DNA of 6,792 bases from JBBRLA01 sp038231615 (GTDB taxonomy: Bacteria; Myxococcota_A; Polyangia; Palsa-1104; JAEUJZ01), in NCBI GenBank assembly GCA_038231615.1, contig JBBRLA010000478.1, positions 1-6,792 on the forward strand, read 5' to 3'. Each line of letters begins with the position of its first letter. Position 1 is the stretch's first letter. Of the stretch, positions 1 to 6,335 are shown piece by piece. Below the pieces are notes generated by a model. It made no database searches. It worked only from the letters and a program-made list of their open reading frames with translations, and was not told the origin of the DNA. Both the position numbers and the translations under genes were made by a program.

Positions 1-25
1 AATGCCGAGAAAGGCAGGAAGATCG

Positions 26-361
26 ATGTCTAAGCGCAGGACCTTTGTTGAGCGTGTCCTTGCGGGGGAGATCTGGGACTAGGGCAAGATCGATGATGAG
101 ATCGACTCTTGGCACACGTCCACCGAACCAGAGAGTCAGTGCGAGTTGTATGAGTGGCTCGGGCTAACCGAAGAGGAGTACTCCCTCTTCGTTGAAAAGC
201 CAGAGGCCCTTCGTGCCATTCTCAACGTGCGGCGGACCGGCGCCGATCTGTTCCAGGTGCTGGCAGCAAATGACAACGCCTTCGCCCTTGCAGCTAGAGG
301 TGCGGATACCAAGGAAGCCGAGCAAATCGTTTCATGGCTGAAGCAGACCGGCCGTCTGTAA
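26..361 (+). pseudogene. Small acidic antitoxin-like protein gene interrupted by an in-frame amber codon
   Basis: An ATG at 26 with an AGGAAG ribosome site at 16-21 opens a frame that would encode 111 residues, but codon 19 is TAG (80-82). The frame then runs open to the TAA at 359-361. Both sides of the stop look like one protein: before it MSKRRTFVERVLAGEIWD, after it KIDDEIDSWH, then LYEWLGLTEEEYSLFVEKPEAL and a helical tail. I recall a family of small proteins with this architecture (FVxxVLAGE, IDDxVDxWH, LGMTxEEYxLWVExP), sometimes beside ImmA/IrrE peptidases; that is memory, not a search. It overlaps the peptidase gene by 28 bases, as a toxin-antitoxin partner would. No helix-turn-helix is visible. 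The next usable in-frame start is TTG at 146, which would give only 71 residues and lacks a clear ribosome site. It may be a true nonsense mutation, a read-through codon, a shortened gene from 146, or a sequencing error. Confidence 0.6.
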
Positions 362-1383
362 GTATTGAGCCCGAACGCAAGGTAGCCTCAGTTTTTGGGG
401 AAGATCATGCTGCCATAAGACCGCCTGTCAACGTTCTCTCCTTGGCCCAACAGCATGCCGATGTGGAGCACGTAGATATCCCTGCCAACCTAGATGGCCT
501 CCTGCGTCGTTCCCCCGGCCGACGCCCTCTCATCCTGATATCCAAACACCTCAGAGCCGAGTCGCCACGATACCGCTTCACCCTTGCTCATGAGCTTGGA
601 CACCTCATTATCCCCTGGCAACTAGGCAACGCCCTTTGTCATATCGACGGAGATGGACGACTGAGGGTGGCGAACGACGTCGTCGAGGAAGCTGAGGCAA
701 ACAAGTTCGCATCAGAGCTGTTGGTGCCGGCCCCATGGCTAGAGCGTGGCTATTTAGATCGGACTGGTGCGCTAGCGCCCCACATCGTACAGACGGCCAG
801 GACTGCGCGAGTGTCGGTGTCGGTAGTAATGTTTGCCATCCGCCGCATTGCCCGACCCGGCACATTAATAGTTACCCACGATGGGCAGATGGTGCAGACG
901 GCAGACACGTCGCTGGGAACGCCCTCAGACCCTCCGAAGGCAGGCAGCTCCATGGCGACTCTTCGCCGTCGTTGGAGCGGGGCAGGGTGCGTGGTTTCAG
1001 ACGTAAGCATCAGTCAAGATACCTGGATCACCAGCGTCGAGTTCCCCACGACTGCCGAACTACCGGACATCGAAGGATCTGTTACATCCACAGTTCTACT
1101 TAAGACCCTCTTCGACGAGTTAGAGCCTGACCTAACCCCCGAAGTCAGACGGACTCGATTCGGTCAGATTAACGGTGGCGTAAGCACGGTCAATATCTCG
1201 GCGCATTACAAGCTTTCCGAAGAGCAGATGTTCGCGGGCCTGGTGCAGAAATTTTCAGAGCGCGGCCATCTAGGCCCAGTGGTACGCGATCCTCGATTCA
1301 GAGAGTTCCTAGCCCTGAAGGCGCGTGAGTTGACCTCGCCGAAGCCGGCACCGAAGCGGCCGAAGAGGCGTGAGCGGGACTGA
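334..1383 (+). CDS. ImmA/IrrE family (M78) zinc metallo-endopeptidase
   Basis: This 349-residue protein carries the gluzincin motif HELGH at residues 86-90 in the context YRFTLAHELGHLI. A second helix, EEAEANKFASELLVP (118-132), supplies the usual third zinc ligand Glu and the family's typical 'A..FA.ELL.P' signature. This is the Peptidase_M78 (DUF955, COG2856) fold; in studied members (ImmA of ICEBs1, IrrE/PprI) the enzyme cleaves or acts on a DNA-binding repressor. The peptidase domain covers roughly residues 35-190. The remainder (about 200-335) is a C-terminal domain I do not recognise, ending in a Lys/Arg/Pro-rich tail (PKPAPKRPKRRERD). The ATG at 334 lies inside the upstream small gene, so translation is probably coupled. 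Neither this gene nor its neighbour shows an Xre-type helix-turn-helix, the usual partner. The repressor or substrate may therefore be the small protein itself or be encoded elsewhere. No membrane segment or signal peptide is seen, so it should be cytoplasmic. Confidence 0.9.
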   Translation: MAEADRPSVSIEPERKVASVFGEDHAAIRPPVNVLSLAQQHADVEHVDIPANLDGLLRRSPGRRPLILISKHLRAESPRYRFTLAHELGHLIIPWQLGNALCHIDGDGRLRVANDVVEEAEANKFASELLVPAPWLERGYLDRTGALAPHIVQTARTARVSVSVVMFAIRRIARPGTLIVTHDGQMVQTADTSLGTPSDPPKAGSSMATLRRRWSGAGCVVSDVSISQDTWITSVEFPTTAELPDIEGSVTSTVLLKTLFDELEPDLTPEVRRTRFGQINGGVSTVNISAHYKLSEEQMFAGLVQKFSERGHLGPVVRDPRFREFLALKARELTSPKPAPKRPKRRERD

Positions 1384-1397
1384 GGTCGAGGATTTTG

Positions 1398-1468
1398 AGG
1401 TTGTCCTAAGTATTTTTCGTGCCAACAGTTGTCCTTGATGGGGGATCAGGTTGTCCTCATGAGGACAA
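1398..1468. repeat. Three direct GTTGTCCT copies ending in a palindrome
   Basis: The octamer GTTGTCCT occurs at 1400-1407, 1428-1435 and 1450-1457. Two of the copies share the longer AGGTTGTCCT (1398-1407 and 1448-1457). The reverse complement AGGACAA follows at 1462-1468. Copy spacing is 28 and 22 bases, so they are not regularly phased. Such clusters can be operator sites, terminal repeats of a decayed mobile element, or protein-binding sites of a partition or replication system. The sequence does not decide between them. Confidence 0.6.
1451..1468. repeat. Perfect 18-bp palindrome TTGTCCTCATGAGGACAA
   Basis: The two 9-base arms are exact reverse complements with no spacer, and the flanking pair (G1450/G1469) breaks the symmetry. 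Perfect symmetry without a loop suits a dimeric DNA-binding protein better than an RNA hairpin. No T-run follows, so it is unlikely to be a terminator. It lies 68 bases after the peptidase stop and 154 bases before the Trm112-like start. Confidence 0.85.
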
Positions 1469-1470
1469 GA

Positions 1471-1512
1471 CCCTTCCCAGCAAGGGATACCACCTTCCCA
1501 GCAAGAGATGCC
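1471..1512. repeat. Two tandem 21-bp repeats with a short hairpin
   Basis: Bases 1471-1491 and 1492-1512 match at 18 of 21 positions, sharing the core CTTCCCAGCAAG. The first unit also forms a five-pair stem, CCCTT (1471-1475) with AAGGG (1482-1486), around the loop CCCAGC; the second unit's stem is weaker. Two units with no spacer do not make a CRISPR array. Together with the adjacent palindrome this looks like a regulatory or mobile-element-end remnant. Confidence 0.6.
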
Positions 1513-1613
1513 CCTCACCAAGGCCCCGGCTCCCGGACGTTCTTGACCCGTCCCGCTCTAGATGGAGCTTTGACTCCACGACGTTTTTTGACACCGGGGA
1601 TGGGGGATGATAC

Positions 1614-1618
1614 GGAGG
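1614..1618 (+). promoter_or_regulatory. Ribosome binding site GGAGG for the Trm112-like gene
   Basis: GGAGG ends four bases before the ATG at 1623. This strong site favours that start over the in-frame ATG at 1641, which would remove the conserved LSKDLMEIL leader. Confidence 0.7.
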
Positions 1619-1622
1619 TGAA

Positions 1623-1811
1623 ATGCTGAGCAAAGATCTGATGGAGATACTGCGCTGCCCCAAGTGCGGCGGGATGCTTCGGGAACTGGCCTCACCCGAG
1701 GGATTGAGCTGCACTTCGTGCATGCTCTTCTACGCCATTGTCCAGGGCATCCCCAACCTCCTCATCGAGGAGGCCCGTCCCCTTTCGGCCCCGGCTACAC
1801 AAACGACCTGA
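1623..1811 (+). CDS. Trm112 / UPF0434 (YcaR-like) zinc-ribbon protein
   Basis: This 62-residue protein begins MLSKDLMEILRCPKCGG and has two Cys-x2-Cys knuckles, CPKC (residues 12-15) and CTSC (residues 30-33), followed by YAIVQGIPNLLIEEARPL. That order (LL.IL.CP.CKG, then C..C...YPI..GIP.ML..EAR) and the length near 60 residues are diagnostic of the Trm112-like bacterial family. Eukaryotic and archaeal Trm112 activates tRNA, rRNA and release-factor methyltransferases; the role of the bacterial version is poorly defined. All four zinc-binding Cys are present. It has its own strong ribosome site and no same-strand neighbour within 230 bases, so it is probably monocistronic. Its last 17 bases overlap the 3' end of the convergent PEP-CTERM gene. 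Confidence 0.88.
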   Translation: MLSKDLMEILRCPKCGGMLRELASPEGLSCTSCMLFYAIVQGIPNLLIEEARPLSAPATQTT

Positions 1812-4602
1812 CCTCCGGGTCCAGCCGGCGCTGTCGCAGGTACATGAACACCATGCCCGCCGCGCATAAGAAGAGCAGCACCCACTCCCTGGGTTCCGGC
1901 GTCCCCGTCACCAGCGCCTGGTCGCTGCCCGACTCGCTCTCGCGTTTGAAGCGATCGTCCTCGCTCTCCGCCTTGCGCAGAGCTTCCCGCTGGCGATCGT
2001 TAACCAGCACGATCATCGACGAGTAGGGCGTTACCACCCGGGCGTGCAGGGCCACCTCGTGTAGCCGATCCAGGTCCGCCGCCGCGCTCAGATCGAGTGT
2101 GCGCATCCCATACTTTACCAACTCCCGCGCCGCGATAGCGGCGAAGTCATCCTTCGGCGCCATCGCTTCGACGGTGGTATCGCCGGGCCCCACGGTGAAG
2201 AGGTAGCCCTCGTCCAGCCCGGAGAAGCCCGGCAAGGACGCCGCCGCCAGTTCCACGAAAGCCTGCGACACCGTGGTCACCGCCGCCCCGCCGCGCTTTT
2301 GCAGGGTCGCCAGAGTCGCGTCGTCATAGCCCGGAGGCAACACCCCGCCCAGGTGGACCAGGTACACTGGCGCCGCGAAGTCTCGCACCGGGTCCCGGTC
2401 GTCCGCCAGGTCCAGGCTGCCATCATCGGTCAGCACGAGGATGGCGCGGTACGTGCGTCCAGCCCGCAGGGTGCCAAACTGCTGCAAGAGGTCCCCCGCC
2501 TTCTGCCCGCCGTAGTAGAGCACTTTCGCCGGATCGAAGCCGGCCAGGTCCACCATCGACGGCGGCTCACCGCGGCTTTTGGCGGAGGTCAGGTACAGGT
2601 CCACCCGGTTCTTCGCCCCGATGGTGCGCCGCAGCCAGCCCAGGCCCTCGGCAGCCTCCGCCGCGCGATGGGCCATGCTTCGCGAGCGGTCGAGCACCAC
2701 GGCGAAGGACTGCCCCTCGGGCAGCCCGTCCAGCCGCGAAAGCAGGGCCCGGTCCGGCGGCGTCGCTCGCACGGTGAAGCCGCCCAGCGTTGCCGCGTGT
2801 GCCGTCGGTTGGGCGCTGCTCTGCCGATCCACGGAGGGCGGCAGCCAGGCATCGAAAAGCCACGCTGCCGCGCTGCGCGGTGTTGGGTAGGCCCGTTCCG
2901 TGCGCAGCGACCAGTAGACATTGCGCCGCTCGCGCAGCACCGGCAGCGGCCAGGTGCCGTCCCGGGCGAAGGTGCGGTAGGTCAGCCACAGGTGGAAGCG
3001 CGGCGCGGGCGCCCGTTCGCCGTGCTCGCCCAGGCGCGGACGGGGCGGGATGGGGAACGCCCGCAGCCGGTACTGCCGCGGCCCCACCTGCTCCAGCAGC
3101 GCCGGGTCCAGTCCGCGGCGCACCTCCGCCTTGTATACCTTCTGCGCGGCGCCCCTTCTGGCCACGGTGAAGGCGAAGCGGTCCTTCTCATTGTTTCCCA
3201 ACCAGAGTCCGGTGACGGCGGCGCTTTCCGGCAGGGTGAAGTAGTAAAAAATTTCCTGCTGTTCGGTAGTCTGGTTCTCATAAATCTCGTGCAGCTCCAC
3301 CTCGGCCAGGTCCCCGGACTCGCGGACCGTCACCTCCTGTCGCGCAATCCACACCTTGCGCTCGTCAGTCGAAAGGAGCCCCGCCTCGCGGCGCTCGCGC
3401 TCGTAGGTGGCCTGGGAGGCGTGGCGCAGGGCCGGCCGCTCGCCCTTCTGGATCGGTTCGTCGAAGAACGCCTCGTAGTCCTGCTCCGCCTCGTATCGGT
3501 CGGCGTGAAGCGAGCTGCCGTCGTAGAGCACCGGTGACACCAGCACGTTGAACAGGTCCTGCAGCGGCTTGCCGTGCTCCCGGGACAGGCCGAAGGTCTC
3601 GTGGTAGATGTCGACGATGTGGTGATCGTCGCCCAGCGCGCTCAGGTAGCGGTAGTGCGCCAGATATGCGTTCAGGATGCCCTTGCGCAGGGACTCGCTG
3701 CTCGCCAGCATCGCCCGCCGTCCGGCATCGTCCCGCGGCGGCTGCGACAGGGCCGAAAGCGCCGCCCGCTGTGGTTGCCTGGTGAGTTGGACGAACCCGA
3801 ACCCGCCGGCCCCGATGGTCACTGTCGCCACCAGCGTCGCCGCGGCGGGCCCATGACGGGTCGTGATCTCACGCGCCGCTTGCAGGAAGCTTTTCCCATA
3901 GAGCCACACCAGCACCGCCGGCATTGCCACAAGGAGGGTCGCCGAAAAGAAGAGCAGCAGAGCGCCCAGCGGCGCGAAGATCAGCGCCTGCCCATGGGAG
4001 CGCACGATCAGATCGTAAAAGTCCCGCACCCATCCGAACGCTAAGAAGTGGTAGAGCATCCACCAGCCGAGCGGCAGCGCGTAGAAAAGCAGGATCGCCC
4101 CGGCGTACACGCAGCACAGCGCCGCCACCGTGCGGCCCACGTACTGCAAGAAGCCGCGCCAGCCCGGGGAAAGTGGCTCGCCGAAGGCCAGCGTGTAGCC
4201 ATAGCTCACCAGGCACACCGATAACAAGACAATCAGGTAGTCCAGGCCGGGGTTCAGCTCGCGCAAAAGGAACACCCGGAACAGCGATAAAAGGACCAGG
4301 GGCCCCTCGACGCCATAGAACAGGCGCAGCAGCCGTCGCGGGTCGTGCAAGAAGCAGAACAGGCCCACCGCCGTGCACAGGGGCGGGATGATGCACAGCA
4401 GCGCCCCTGAGAGGGCCAGGCTCGCGGGCAGGGTGCCATCATAGAGTTCGCGCACCATCGACCACAGAAAGGTGGGCAGCAGGCCCAGCCCCACGACCAC
4501 CAGGAAGATCAGGTTCCACGACCAGAAGAGCCCGTGCGCCAGGGCGCCGCCCCGGAGGAAGCGGCCCAGGCGGGGGACAATGCGGAAAAGGACGGCCTTC
4601 AT
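1795..4602 (-). CDS. Polytopic VIT/vWA-domain protein with C-terminal PEP-CTERM signal (TIGR02921-like exosortase substrate)
   Basis: The 935-residue product has three parts. Residues about 30-275 hold roughly seven hydrophobic segments (near 31-48, 59-85, 100-113, 121-140, 158-176, 205-235, 254-273). A large soluble region follows. It contains a VIT-type beta domain at about 412-545, with the hallmarks EIYENQTTEQQEIFYYFTLP and later LDPALLEQVGPRQYRLRAFP. Next comes a vWA-like domain at about 630-790, with the metal-site motif DRSRS (638-642) and VLTDD (723-727). A conserved-looking VVTPYSSMIVLVNDRQ stretch (856-871) precedes an acidic linker. The C-terminus is a sorting signal: TPEPREW (901-907; PEP at bases 1891-1899), one hydrophobic helix, then RQRR. 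An odd number of N-terminal helices would place the soluble domains outside the inner membrane, where an exosortase cuts at PEP. The ATG at 4602 overlaps the exosortase stop (ATGA). Best match by memory is the TIGR02921 family paired with exosortase O; MSEP-CTERM or XrtN-type VIT proteins are relatives. Function after processing is unknown. Confidence 0.85.
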   Translation of the reverse strand: MKAVLFRIVPRLGRFLRGGALAHGLFWSWNLIFLVVVGLGLLPTFLWSMVRELYDGTLPASLALSGALLCIIPPLCTAVGLFCFLHDPRRLLRLFYGVEGPLVLLSLFRVFLLRELNPGLDYLIVLLSVCLVSYGYTLAFGEPLSPGWRGFLQYVGRTVAALCCVYAGAILLFYALPLGWWMLYHFLAFGWVRDFYDLIVRSHGQALIFAPLGALLLFFSATLLVAMPAVLVWLYGKSFLQAAREITTRHGPAAATLVATVTIGAGGFGFVQLTRQPQRAALSALSQPPRDDAGRRAMLASSESLRKGILNAYLAHYRYLSALGDDHHIVDIYHETFGLSREHGKPLQDLFNVLVSPVLYDGSSLHADRYEAEQDYEAFFDEPIQKGERPALRHASQATYERERREAGLLSTDERKVWIARQEVTVRESGDLAEVELHEIYENQTTEQQEIFYYFTLPESAAVTGLWLGNNEKDRFAFTVARRGAAQKVYKAEVRRGLDPALLEQVGPRQYRLRAFPIPPRPRLGEHGERAPAPRFHLWLTYRTFARDGTWPLPVLRERRNVYWSLRTERAYPTPRSAAAWLFDAWLPPSVDRQSSAQPTAHAATLGGFTVRATPPDRALLSRLDGLPEGQSFAVVLDRSRSMAHRAAEAAEGLGWLRRTIGAKNRVDLYLTSAKSRGEPPSMVDLAGFDPAKVLYYGGQKAGDLLQQFGTLRAGRTYRAILVLTDDGSLDLADDRDPVRDFAAPVYLVHLGGVLPPGYDDATLATLQKRGGAAVTTVSQAFVELAAASLPGFSGLDEGYLFTVGPGDTTVEAMAPKDDFAAIAARELVKYGMRTLDLSAAADLDRLHEVALHARVVTPYSSMIVLVNDRQREALRKAESEDDRFKRESESGSDQALVTGTPEPREWVLLFLCAAGMVFMYLRQRRLDPEVRSFV

Positions 4603-6191
4603 GGCGAGACTCCTTGCGTGTCTTGCAGGCTGGCGCCGATGGCGCCGTGGATCCGGCGAAGCAGGGCGTGGGCCTGCTCGCTCTCGTCGGGGACGATCTG
4701 GTCGAACAAGATCGACACCATCACCCAGCGCCGCTCATTGCCGAAGAGCGGCAGCGAGCCGACGACGCGGGTGACGAAGTCGGCGGTGGTCCTTTTGCGC
4801 GACTGGAAGAAATACATGGCGGAGCGCGCGCCGTGCTGCGGATGCGAAAGCCAGAGCCGGCGCACCGGAAAGCCCGGTTCGACCGCCAGGGTGTCGATGC
4901 GAAAGGGTCGGTGGCCGGCGGCGGAGAGGCACAGCTCGGGCGGGTGCTGCGCCCGCCACGAGGTGGTGGACACGGCGATGAGCGAGCCGGAGAGCCCCTG
5001 GTAATGAAAGCGCCACTTCTGCGCCTGGGCATCGAGGCGCGAGAAGAGGCCCTGCTCCCCGGTGCTCAACTCCGCCGGCTGCGGATCGAGCGCCGCCGGC
5101 AGCGCCAGGGAAAGCGGGCGCGGCGTGGCGGGCGGCAGCGGGCGCAGGGCGTGGACCGTCCCCAACGCCGCCAGGAAGCAGAGCAAGGCGGGCCCGAGCC
5201 AGCGCGGCGTCGCGTCCTGGGGTTGCTCGATCTCGATAACCAGCGACGGTGCTGAGGTGCGGTAAAGCCCCCCGCGGCAGCCCATGTAGGCCGCGGCGCT
5301 GGCGAAGAGAAAACCCAGGACCCCCATTGGCTCGTGGAGGACCTCGGCCAGTTGTGGGGCCTTGTGGACCACGGCGAGCGTCACGATCACGTAGACCCGA
5401 ACTATGTTGGCGCAAAGGAGCAACGCCAAGAGGATCGCCCCCCACAGCGCCCAGCGCAGGTTGATCGGGCGGCGCTCGATCCAGGTGGCGCCCAGGTAGA
5501 GGATCGTCCCGGCCCACAGGCTGCGGATGCCGCTGCACGGGACGTCGATGTGGGCCACGCCGTTCTCCAGCACCAGGATGGTCTGGGCGGAGAGCGACGC
5601 CACGTGTTGCGCCTGCAAGAGGGCGTGAACGACCTGCGCGGTGAAAAGCCGGGCCCATAGACCGATGTACGTGTTGGCGTGGGCGCCGAAGGGCAGGAGC
5701 GCGATGAGCAAGAACGCCGCCGGCAGCCCGCGGCGCCAGCTCCGCGGAGATAAATAAAGGCCCAGCAACCCGTAGGTGGACAGCCCGCCCAGAAGCGCCG
5801 ACAAGGTGTGCACCTGCAAGAAATGGTCGGAGGCGACGTACGACAGGGAGGCCCCCAGGAAGAGCGCCAGTGGCGCCGGCCGCAGGGATGGCGTGCATGC
5901 CGAAACGCGGCGGACGAGGGACGTCAGGGAAAAAAGCCACGATTGCACGGTGGTGCGCACCACGCCGGTGCTTGCCGACAGGCGCAGGGACGAGTGGACG
6001 AGGAGCGCGATCACGATCATGAGCAGCACCAGGTTCACCCGGTAGCTCGGGTGGGCCACCGAGACCTGCCAAAGCCAGAGCAGCAGCGAGGCATGTAGCC
6101 AGAGCCACAGTCCGGCGCCGATCAGGTAAAGGCCCGGCACGCCCGAGAAGTGGCGGGAGAGTCGGTGGAGCATCGATGGTTCAGTCTTCAT
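4599..6191 (-). CDS. Exosortase with C-terminal EpsI-like domain (possibly XrtO type)
   Basis: This polytopic inner-membrane protein carries the exosortase catalytic set. The Cys lies in HIDVPCSGIRSLWAG (Cys219 counting from the ATG at 6191; bases 5535-5537), the Arg in ANIVRVYV (Arg265) and the His in LHEPMGVLGF (His286). About eight to ten hydrophobic segments surround these. Exosortases cut PEP-CTERM-type C-terminal signals and probably transfer the protein to a surface acceptor. After the last helix (about 330-350) the protein continues for some 180 residues. Features such as WRAQHPPELCLSAAGH (412-427) and YFFQSRKR (460-467) resemble the EpsI (DUF3485) domain often encoded beside or fused to exosortases. 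The start is uncertain: the frame stays open to a TTG at 6320, with ATGs at 6218, 6191 and 6173, none with a strong ribosome site. I chose 6191 because CAGG precedes it and hydrophobic sequence begins about 14 residues later. It is coupled to the downstream PEP-CTERM gene by a 4-base overlap. Confidence 0.85.
   Translation of the reverse strand: MKTEPSMLHRLSRHFSGVPGLYLIGAGLWLWLHASLLLWLWQVSVAHPSYRVNLVLLMIVIALLVHSSLRLSASTGVVRTTVQSWLFSLTSLVRRVSACTPSLRPAPLALFLGASLSYVASDHFLQVHTLSALLGGLSTYGLLGLYLSPRSWRRGLPAAFLLIALLPFGAHANTYIGLWARLFTAQVVHALLQAQHVASLSAQTILVLENGVAHIDVPCSGIRSLWAGTILYLGATWIERRPINLRWALWGAILLALLLCANIVRVYVIVTLAVVHKAPQLAEVLHEPMGVLGFLFASAAAYMGCRGGLYRTSAPSLVIEIEQPQDATPRWLGPALLCFLAALGTVHALRPLPPATPRPLSLALPAALDPQPAELSTGEQGLFSRLDAQAQKWRFHYQGLSGSLIAVSTTSWRAQHPPELCLSAAGHRPFRIDTLAVEPGFPVRRLWLSHPQHGARSAMYFFQSRKRTTADFVTRVVGSLPLFGNERRWVMVSILFDQIVPDESEQAHALLRRIHGAIGASLQDTQGVSP
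4610..4615 (-). promoter_or_regulatory. Ribosome binding site AAGGAG for the PEP-CTERM gene
   Basis: On the minus strand AAGGAG sits seven bases upstream of the ATG at 4602, inside the last codons of the exosortase gene. With the ATGA stop/start overlap it fixes the start of the large protein and indicates translational coupling. Confidence 0.8.
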
Positions 6192-6335
6192 GCTGCCTGG
6201 CGTGTGTGCGATTCCCATGATGAACCGGAGAAGAGGCCGGGGAGATTCGGTGTTGCCGTCGGTCCATTGATGTACGTCCGCCCTGCGCCACATTCGCCCT
6301 GCAGAGCCGCGTGTTGCCAACTGATCATTTCAAAC
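6192..6335. other. Spacer between the cupin gene and the exosortase gene
   Basis: This spacer separates two same-strand genes. I see no convincing terminator (no stem followed by a T-run) after the cupin stop and no clear promoter for the exosortase. The exosortase frame stays open through most of it from TTG 6320, but no ribosome site supports that start. Co-transcription with the cupin gene is possible but not shown. Confidence 0.4.

Noticed and set aside
1471..1512. CRISPR array
   Set aside because: There are only two units, directly abutting with no spacers, and no cas genes.
1563..1589. Possible terminator: stem TGGAG/CTCCA followed by six T
   Set aside because: The stem has only five pairs, and the T-run begins five bases after it. 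It is also about 180 bases past the peptidase stop.
1588..1613. Possible promoter: TTGACA at 1588-1593 with TGATAC at 1608-1613
   Set aside because: The spacing is only 14 bases, and transcription would start at or inside the ribosome site of the Trm112-like gene. The -35 match alone is not enough.
2299..3537. A 412-codon open frame on the plus strand, antisense to the PEP-CTERM gene
   Set aside because: Its product is low-complexity Arg/Gln/Val/Leu-rich sequence with no recognisable motifs. It lies opposite the VIT and vWA domains, whose motifs are clear. Long antisense frames are expected in very G+C-rich coding DNA.
4735..6108. A 457-codon minus-strand frame overlapping the exosortase
   Set aside because: It is rich in Arg, Ala, Pro and Gly with no membrane pattern, while the overlapping frame has the full exosortase catalytic set. 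It is a G+C-driven shadow.
6250..6318. Short direct repeats GTGTTGCC (6250, 6311) and CGCCCTGC (6279, 6295)
   Set aside because: Eight-base repeats in G+C-rich spacer are expected by chance and show no symmetry or regular spacing.
6192..6320. Exosortase start at TTG 6320 giving 573 residues
   Set aside because: The extra N-terminal residues are hydrophilic and Arg-rich with no ribosome site upstream. Internal ATGs at 6218, 6191 and 6173 lie much closer to the first membrane helix.
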